5,452 bases of DNA from Cyanothece sp. UBA12306 (GTDB lineage: Bacteria > Cyanobacteriota > Cyanobacteriia > Cyanobacteriales > Microcystaceae): the NCBI GenBank assembly GCA_003448685.1, contig DLXW01000180.1, positions 1 through 5,452 on the forward strand, in the 5' to 3' direction. This document shows, in pieces, positions 1 through 4,081 of the stretch. The first letter of the stretch is position 1. Every line of letters begins with the position of its first letter. The translations under genes and the position numbers were made by a program. The notes under the pieces are model-generated. The model was not told the origin of the DNA and searched no databases. It was given only the letters and a program-made list of their open reading frames with translations.

Positions 1-16
1 AACTTTTGCAAGAGGT

Positions 17-1852
17 CTAATGTCCCCAACTATTAATGACAATAATAGATAAAAATCCTAAAACCGTAGACATTCCAACAATAGAACCCCCTTTAGCATA
101 AGCTTCAGGTAGCATAGTTTCAGAAATTACTGTTAACATCGCACCGGCAGCCATAGCTCCCACCAAGGAAACCCAATTTTCTGGAACATTAGCAAATAAA
201 ATAGTTCCTACTGCTGCTAAAATGCCAGTAATTAACATAATAGAACCCCACATGATTAAGATTTTCTTCACAGGAAATCCTTGTTCTTTCATTCCTTGGG
301 AACTTGATAAAGCTTCTGGGTAGTTGGCAATAAATAATCCGGCTAATAAAGAAGGACTTAAAGGAGCTGTTATAATATGCGCTCCGATGGTTAAAGCTTC
401 AGGAATACCATCCATTAATAATCCTAACCAAATCGCCATAGGCGCGTCTTTATGTTGAGCAACCGTATTAGACATGGTACTAGTTGAAGGAATTAAATGA
501 CCAGCATTCATACTTTGACAGGCTTTTTCTATCCATTGTCCCGCTTGAGAAGAAGTGAAATTTTGTTGTTTAAGAAGGTAATTCTCAATTTTTGGTTCTG
601 CTAAAAAGTTTTTAACACTTTCTTCGAGGTTGTTTGATTGTTGTAACATTTCCTCAAAATCCCGTTTTCTTAGCGCCCAAACTTGAACATCTGTCAAGGC
701 GATCGCACTAACTGAATGTTTGGCCCCAGTGACAAAGGATAATTCGCCAATAGGATCCCCTGCTTTTAAGACAATAGGAGGTTTTTGTAAATGATGGGGA
801 TAAACAATTTCTACTTCTCCTTGATGAATAATAAAAAGACGATCTGAAGCTTCTTCTGGTTGAAAAAAGACATGACCATCCTTCCGGTGATGATGGGTTA
901 AACGTTGAGCAATTTCTAGCAGTTCATAGTGAAATAAATAGCGAAAAATAGGAAATCGGGTAATCTGTCGGGCAATTGGCCAGAATTCTTGAATATGACG
1001 TTCAATTTTAACAGCCGGTAAAATAACCCCTTCCCTGTGTAATTTTTCGGTGGCTGCTTTTAGCCAATGGTTAACCTGAGTTTCATCGAGTTTTTGACGT
1101 TGTTGTAAGTAATTAGATAGTTCTTGAGTCTGCCAAAACAATTCGGTTTCTTGGCAAAGATAGGGAGATGTGGGCAATAATTGTTCAAAGTCAGGACGTG
1201 GTAAGATGTCAATTTCGGTGTCTTCTGTGGCTTGGGCAACACTTTGATGAGGGGATGCAGTTAAAAAAGCAAATTGACCAAAAATATCATTTTCTTGTAG
1301 CTTTTTGAAAGATTGAAAGTCGGATTGAGGATCTAATAATTGAACTTGTCCTTTTCTAATAATATAAAGACTTTCACTGGGGTCTCCTTGTCGATAAATG
1401 TTGGTTCCTTTGGGATAATGAGCAACTAATAACAGTTTAGCTAATTTTTGTCTGAGGGATTTAGGAGATTTTTGCAACAGATTGCTTCTTTTGAGATTAG
1501 TAACTCGTTGTTGAAAACGACGTGATTCTTTTTGTGTTAAATGGGAAAGAGTCGTAGAAGGTTTTCGCAAAAATCCGCCAGAATTATTGACCAATTGATT
1601 CACAAAAGTAAAGAATAAACTACCAATAATTGAACCTATAACTAATTCTAAAATATGTCCTTTTTGTGTGGCATTTCCTACTAGATCAATTACTAAGGCG
1701 GCTAACAAAGCCCCACCCCCAAAAGCAGTTAAAAATGCTATCATACGGGAAACTGGAGTCCATAGTAAGGCGGTAATAGAACCTAATGGCATGGAACAGG
1801 CACTAATAATTCCATACAAGAAAGCAGTTACCATAGGAGAATTTGAGATCAT
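17..1852 (-). CDS. ZIP-like metal transporter with two inserted cyclic-nucleotide-binding-like domains
   Basis: This 611-residue protein is predicted to sit in the inner membrane and probably moves a divalent metal ion. Hydrophobic helices lie at about residues 8-30, 37-58 and 67-86, then at 472-493, 499-520, 529-554, 561-583 and 590-608, giving the eight-helix ZIP plan. The fourth and fifth helices carry DGIPEALTIG (481-490) and ANYPEALSSS (509-518), which match ZIP PE motifs. The seventh ends in MLPEAYAKGGS (580-590). About 380 residues between helices three and four hold two CNB-fold domains (about 130-230 and 300-405), each followed by a related helical tail. Both domains have His where the phosphate-binding Arg is expected (H202, H379). 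The ATG at 1852 is chosen because it opens the frame; its ribosome site is weak, and a second Met at residue 7 has none. The stop is TAG at 17-19. The ZIP assignment is family knowledge; the substrate and ligand are unknown. Confidence 0.85.
   Translation of the reverse strand: MISNSPMVTAFLYGIISACSMPLGSITALLWTPVSRMIAFLTAFGGGALLAALVIDLVGNATQKGHILELVIGSIIGSLFFTFVNQLVNNSGGFLRKPSTTLSHLTQKESRRFQQRVTNLKRSNLLQKSPKSLRQKLAKLLLVAHYPKGTNIYRQGDPSESLYIIRKGQVQLLDPQSDFQSFKKLQENDIFGQFAFLTASPHQSVAQATEDTEIDILPRPDFEQLLPTSPYLCQETELFWQTQELSNYLQQRQKLDETQVNHWLKAATEKLHREGVILPAVKIERHIQEFWPIARQITRFPIFRYLFHYELLEIAQRLTHHHRKDGHVFFQPEEASDRLFIIHQGEVEIVYPHHLQKPPIVLKAGDPIGELSFVTGAKHSVSAIALTDVQVWALRKRDFEEMLQQSNNLEESVKNFLAEPKIENYLLKQQNFTSSQAGQWIEKACQSMNAGHLIPSTSTMSNTVAQHKDAPMAIWLGLLMDGIPEALTIGAHIITAPLSPSLLAGLFIANYPEALSSSQGMKEQGFPVKKILIMWGSIMLITGILAAVGTILFANVPENWVSLVGAMAAGAMLTVISETMLPEAYAKGGSIVGMSTVLGFLSIIVINSWGH
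699..706. repeat. HIP1 octamer GCGATCGC
   Basis: This is an exact copy of the highly iterated cyanobacterial palindrome, located inside the second CNB domain of the transporter gene. It supports cyanobacterial origin. Confidence 0.85.
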
Positions 1853-1928
1853 TATTAATTACCAAAAATAGTTAGAGCAATAATTTCTTCTCATAAAATA
1901 ACACTCTTGGGAGGTATCAGGTTCAAAG

Positions 1929-1934
1929 ATTATA
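1929..1934 (-). promoter_or_regulatory. Candidate -10 element for the transporter gene
   Basis: The minus strand reads TATAAT here, 76 bases before the transporter start codon. No good -35 hexamer lies 17 bases upstream; a TTGATT is present but only 11 bases away. It would give a 5' leader of roughly 70 bases. A match of this kind can arise by chance in AT-rich DNA. Confidence 0.35.
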
Positions 1935-1949
1935 AGTTAAATAAAAATC

Positions 1950-1969
1950 AAGATTTGCTTCTTAATCTT
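1950..1969 (-). terminator. Candidate weak terminator downstream of the oxidase gene
   Basis: On the minus strand, arms AAGATT and AATCTT form a 6-bp stem around an 8-base loop and are followed by GATTTTTATTT. It lies about 140 bases past the oxidase stop and just upstream of the candidate transporter promoter, so it would separate the two genes. The stem is short and AT-rich, so strength is doubtful. Confidence 0.33.
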
Positions 1970-2011
1970 TGTTTAATTTGTTCTTAAGATAAACGAAGAA
2001 AGAAAAGTTAG

Positions 2012-2104
2012 CCTGGTTTTAAAATAGCTAATTTAGGTAATTTATGCCAAATTTTAGCTAATCTAGAAAATATATCAGATCAAATTGAGCAGTATTTAAG
2101 CTGA
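2012..2104 (+). pseudogene. Possible 30-codon C-terminal remnant of a lost gene
   Basis: An open frame of 30 codons ends at TGA 2102-2104 and is preceded by an in-frame TAG at 2009-2011. It has no start codon at its head. The predicted peptide contains IANLGNLCQILANLENIS and ends IEQYLS, which reads like a natural amphipathic helical tail. The ANLG...LCQ...LEN pattern loosely recalls the end of histidine phosphotransfer (Hpt) domains, but this is only a resemblance. It may equally be a chance open frame in AT-rich DNA. It is convergent with the oxidase gene, ending five bases before that gene's stop. Confidence 0.2.
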
Positions 2105-2108
2105 TCCG

Positions 2109-3263
2109 TCAACTCAGGTTAATTAAAAAATCTTGTCTCTCTTCTTCTTTACCTGTTACCCAATCAGCAAAATATCTGGCCAGAGGGGGAGCGAAGATCA
2201 AGGTACTGGTAAACCCAGAAAAAAGATAAATACCCTGGAAATCTGCTATTTTTCCCACTAATGACTGAGAATGTGGAGTAAAAGCCACTAAACAATTATG
2301 CCAAGTTCCTGGCAAATTTTGCAAAGCCGGAAGAAATTGCCCAACTTTTTTTCTAATTATTTCTTGACTAGAATGGGGAGCAATAGTCGCAGTTGGATTA
2401 GTACGAATTTGGCTAATTTGTCCTAAACAAAAGCTACCATCTCGAAATTGAATTGCCCCAGGTTCCATGACATCTGCGATCAATTCTGAACTAATATTAT
2501 CCCATTGATCGCTATTAATTTCGGATTCTACCATGAGGCGTTTTGAATTAGCCGGCATGACCAAGGTTCTCAGATTAAGATCCACAGGAGGTGTAATTAT
2601 TAATTGAGCATGGGTAAAATATAAATCAACGGTAATTCCTGCTGTTTTCAGTAAAGAACGGCTTAAACCTCCCGCACAAACTACGGTATTTTTACTATAA
2701 TGCTTGTCAGTAGATGTTACTACTCCTTCAATTGAATTTTCGACGTTAATTAGTTCTACTACTTTTTCAAATTTAAGTTCTCCCCCTAGTCGAAGAAATG
2801 CTTGCTGATAAGCTTGGTTTGTCTTTGGAGGGTTGATATGTGCGCAAGGCAGTCTTAACCCTCCAGAAATCGCCTTAGGGTTTAAGAGTGGTTCTAATTC
2901 ACAAGCTTCTTCGATGGTTAAAAGTTCAGGTTTAATGGCAAACTCATCATAATATTTGATAACCTTTTTAGGATCATCTTCTGGATTTATAGTAAGTAAT
3001 AAATCTAGATCTCGAAACTCTGTATCCCCTTCTAATTCTTGTGACAAATTACGATGAATTTCTAGGCCATCTTGAGCAAGTTGACGAGATAATTCATCAG
3101 TGCCTGAACAGTAAGCAAGTCCCCCATAGCTATAACGAGTTGCATTATCGGGGTTGAGTTCTTTTTCTAATAATAAAATCTTTAAGCCTTTTTTTGCCAA
3201 CTCATAGCTTAACGCTGATCCAGTAATTCCACCACCAATTACAATCCAATCATAATTTTTCAT
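2109..3263 (-). CDS. FAD-dependent oxidoreductase of the DAO (glycine/D-amino acid oxidase-like) family
   Basis: This is a predicted soluble flavoenzyme of 384 residues that would oxidise an amine or amino acid using FAD. The N-terminus shows the dinucleotide-binding fold: MKNYDWIVIGGGITG with GGGITG at residues 10-15, followed by a strand ending in Glu (ILLLEK, E33) that would bind the ribose. The second FAD-contact strand VVCAGG lies at about 194-199. The C-terminal region has the family GF...AP block (SGFTSTLIFAPPLA, about 349-362), although the usual Gly-His-Gly turn there is changed. Length fits the DAO family. The ATG at 3263 is preferred; an upstream in-frame TTG at 3269 would add two residues, and neither has a clear ribosome site. 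The stop is TGA at 2109-2111. No substrate-defining partner gene is adjacent, so the substrate is not assigned. ThiO- or SoxB-like roles are possible but unsupported. Confidence 0.85.
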   Translation of the reverse strand: MKNYDWIVIGGGITGSALSYELAKKGLKILLLEKELNPDNATRYSYGGLAYCSGTDELSRQLAQDGLEIHRNLSQELEGDTEFRDLDLLLTINPEDDPKKVIKYYDEFAIKPELLTIEEACELEPLLNPKAISGGLRLPCAHINPPKTNQAYQQAFLRLGGELKFEKVVELINVENSIEGVVTSTDKHYSKNTVVCAGGLSRSLLKTAGITVDLYFTHAQLIITPPVDLNLRTLVMPANSKRLMVESEINSDQWDNISSELIADVMEPGAIQFRDGSFCLGQISQIRTNPTATIAPHSSQEIIRKKVGQFLPALQNLPGTWHNCLVAFTPHSQSLVGKIADFQGIYLFSGFTSTLIFAPPLARYFADWVTGKEEERQDFLINLS

Positions 3264-3334
3264 GATCAATTCAAGTTTTCTATCTACTGAAGTTGGTAGT
3301 TAATAATTCATTGTAAATCATCTTCAGGCTTGTT

Positions 3335-3360
3335 AGGCGATCGCCTGTTCGCCTTCGGCT
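3335..3360. repeat. GC-rich palindromic patch containing a HIP1 site
   Basis: AGGCGATCGCCT (3335-3346) is a 12-base perfect palindrome centred on the cyanobacterial HIP1 octamer. It is followed by TGTTCGCCTTCGGCT, in which GCC and GGC can pair, and GGCGA (3336-3340) can alternatively pair with TCGCC (3349-3353). A run of six T follows at 3364-3369. The patch stands out from AT-rich surroundings and may be a copy of a short dispersed repeat, which cannot be tested here. Confidence 0.45.
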
Positions 3361-3608
3361 CAATTTTTTATGAATTGAAGTTTAAAGTTATGCAAAGATT
3401 TCTTACAATTTCTCGGTTTAATAGTTCATATTACGGATTTTTCTCATAAAGTAATGCTATCGTGAGAGCAATAAGCGTCAAAGATGGGAATCGAATAGCT
3501 ATAGCAGTCTCAGTATAGATTTAAACAATTGGCAACAACAACGATCTTAATTGTCTTTTGCCTAGCACCAGATCCATCCACGCTTTTACCCACTCGAGCC
3601 ACACACGC

Positions 3609-3615
3609 AGGTGAT
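3609..3615 (+). promoter_or_regulatory. Ribosome binding site that sets the start of the small membrane protein
   Basis: AGGTGAT is a seven-base match to the complement of the 16S rRNA 3' end (within AGGAGGTGATC). It ends four bases before ATG 3620, so that ATG, or the ATG immediately after it at 3623, is the likely start. The in-frame GTG at 3611 is part of this site and is therefore unlikely to be the start. Confidence 0.65.
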
Positions 3616-3619
3616 TATT

Positions 3620-3853
3620 ATGATGTTCGTCATTTTCCCTCTTTTACTCCTTATTATATCCATAGGTAGTATTTTGTGGTATCAACAGACAGAGAATGAT
3701 ATTTTTTGGGTGTTGGCTGTTGCTAGTGCCTTAGCTGGGATCGTCTGGGGACTCGTAATTGCTCATTGGTCTATTCATTTAATTAGTTTGCTTGTTTTAC
3801 TGAAGTTTAGAACGCCAATTCTAAGTGCTATTCAAGTCAAAGTTAGTAAGTAG
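3620..3853 (+). CDS. Small hydrophobic membrane protein of unknown function
   Basis: This 77-residue protein was not recognised. It starts MMFVIFPLLLLIISIGSILWYQ, giving a first membrane helix at about residues 2-18. A short polar turn (QQTENDIF) follows, then a long hydrophobic stretch at about 28-63 that could form one or two more helices (ending SLLVLLKF). The C-terminus (RTPILSAIQVKVSK) is short and basic, so by the positive-inside rule it probably faces the cytoplasm. No signal-peptidase site, cysteine pair or catalytic motif is visible. The start at ATG 3620 is supported by the ribosome site just upstream; ATG 3623 is an alternative. The stop is TAG at 3851-3853. It is divergent from the oxidase and convergent with the mutase, so neighbours give no hint of its role. 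Coding is supported by the ribosome site, the downstream stem-loop and membrane-like composition. Confidence 0.6.
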   Translation: MMFVIFPLLLLIISIGSILWYQQTENDIFWVLAVASALAGIVWGLVIAHWSIHLISLLVLLKFRTPILSAIQVKVSK

Positions 3854-3886
3854 GCAAAAATCAACATTTTTTCGAGCAAGACTTTT

Positions 3887-3908
3887 AGCTTCGACGAAGT
3901 TTTATTTA
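3887..3908 (+). terminator. Candidate terminator of the small membrane protein gene
   Basis: AGCTTC (3887-3892) and GAAGTT (3896-3901) pair around GAC, including one G-U pair, and are followed by a T-rich tract (TTTTATTT from 3900). It starts 34 bases after the stop codon. The stem is short, so confidence is moderate. Confidence 0.4.
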
Positions 3909-3947
3909 AGATAAAAAGTATAGATAAAATGAGGAATAATAAACAAA

Positions 3948-3975
3948 AATGCAATCAGTAATCATTGATTGCATT
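3948..3975 (-). terminator. Intrinsic terminator between the convergent genes, best oriented for the mutase
   Basis: AATGCAATCA (3948-3957) and TGATTGCATT (3966-3975) form a perfect 10-bp stem with an 8-base loop. On the minus strand the stem runs directly into TTTGTTTATT, giving a good U-tract. On the plus strand the trailing sequence is GTTATTTAA, so it may also act weakly in that direction. It lies about 107 bases beyond the mutase stop. Confidence 0.7.
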
Positions 3976-4001
3976 GTTATTTAATCAGCTTATATGTAAA
4001 T

Positions 4002-4020
4002 AACTGATGATCAGTTTTAA
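4002..4020 (+). terminator. Small stem-loop with T-run, possible auxiliary terminator
   Basis: AACTGA (4002-4007) and TCAGTT (4011-4016) form a 6-bp stem around TGA, followed by TTAA. In the plus direction it could back up the stronger hairpin upstream. On its own it is weak. Confidence 0.25.
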
Positions 4021-4049
4021 TTAAAAATTAAATTTGATCATTTTTAATT
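4019..4049. repeat. AT-only inverted repeat
   Basis: AATTAAAAAT (4019-4028) and ATTTTTAATT (4040-4049) are perfect 10-base inverted arms separated by 11 bases that include most of a TGATCA. The right arm lies 32 bases past the mutase stop. The stem has only A-T pairs, and on the minus strand it is not followed by a U-tract, so it may protect the 3' end or be incidental. Confidence 0.4.
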
Positions 4050-4081
4050 GGAGCGAAGCAAATTGACTACTCTTATCATTG

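Larger units (their letters stand above)
3264..3619. other. Divergent intergenic region between the oxidase and the small membrane protein
   Basis: These 356 bases should hold the promoters of both flanking genes. On the minus strand a TACAAT (3310-3315) is a possible -10 for the oxidase, without a recognisable -35. On the plus strand TATAGAT (3514-3520) is a weak -10 candidate for the small gene. There is a GC-rich HIP1 patch at 3335-3360, an 8-bp palindrome GCTATAGC at 3498-3505, and a C-rich stretch at 3560-3611. The only plus-strand open frame with a start (3390-3449, 19 codons) has no support. No RNA gene was recognised. Confidence 0.5.

Noticed and set aside
1060..1242. 60-codon open frame on the minus strand in another frame
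   Set aside because: It lies wholly inside the transporter gene on the same strand and its peptide has no recognisable features; it is a shadow of the real gene.
1668..1871. 67-codon open frame on the plus strand
   Set aside because: It is antisense to the N-terminal membrane helices of the transporter. Its Ala/Lys/Ile-rich peptide is what the complement of membrane-helix codons gives.
1908..1923. Plus-strand GGGAGGTATCAGG as a ribosome binding site
   Set aside because: No start codon follows at a usable distance, and the downstream frames close quickly.
3390..3449. 19-codon plus-strand open frame starting at ATG
   Set aside because: It is too short, has no ribosome site, and shows no recognisable composition or context.
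3611..3613. GTG as the start codon of the small membrane protein
   Set aside because: It is part of the AGGTGAT ribosome site that is correctly placed for ATG 3620.
3541..3619. Possible tRNA or structured RNA in the C-rich leader
   Set aside because: No cloverleaf arms, T-loop or anticodon stem could be paired on either strand.
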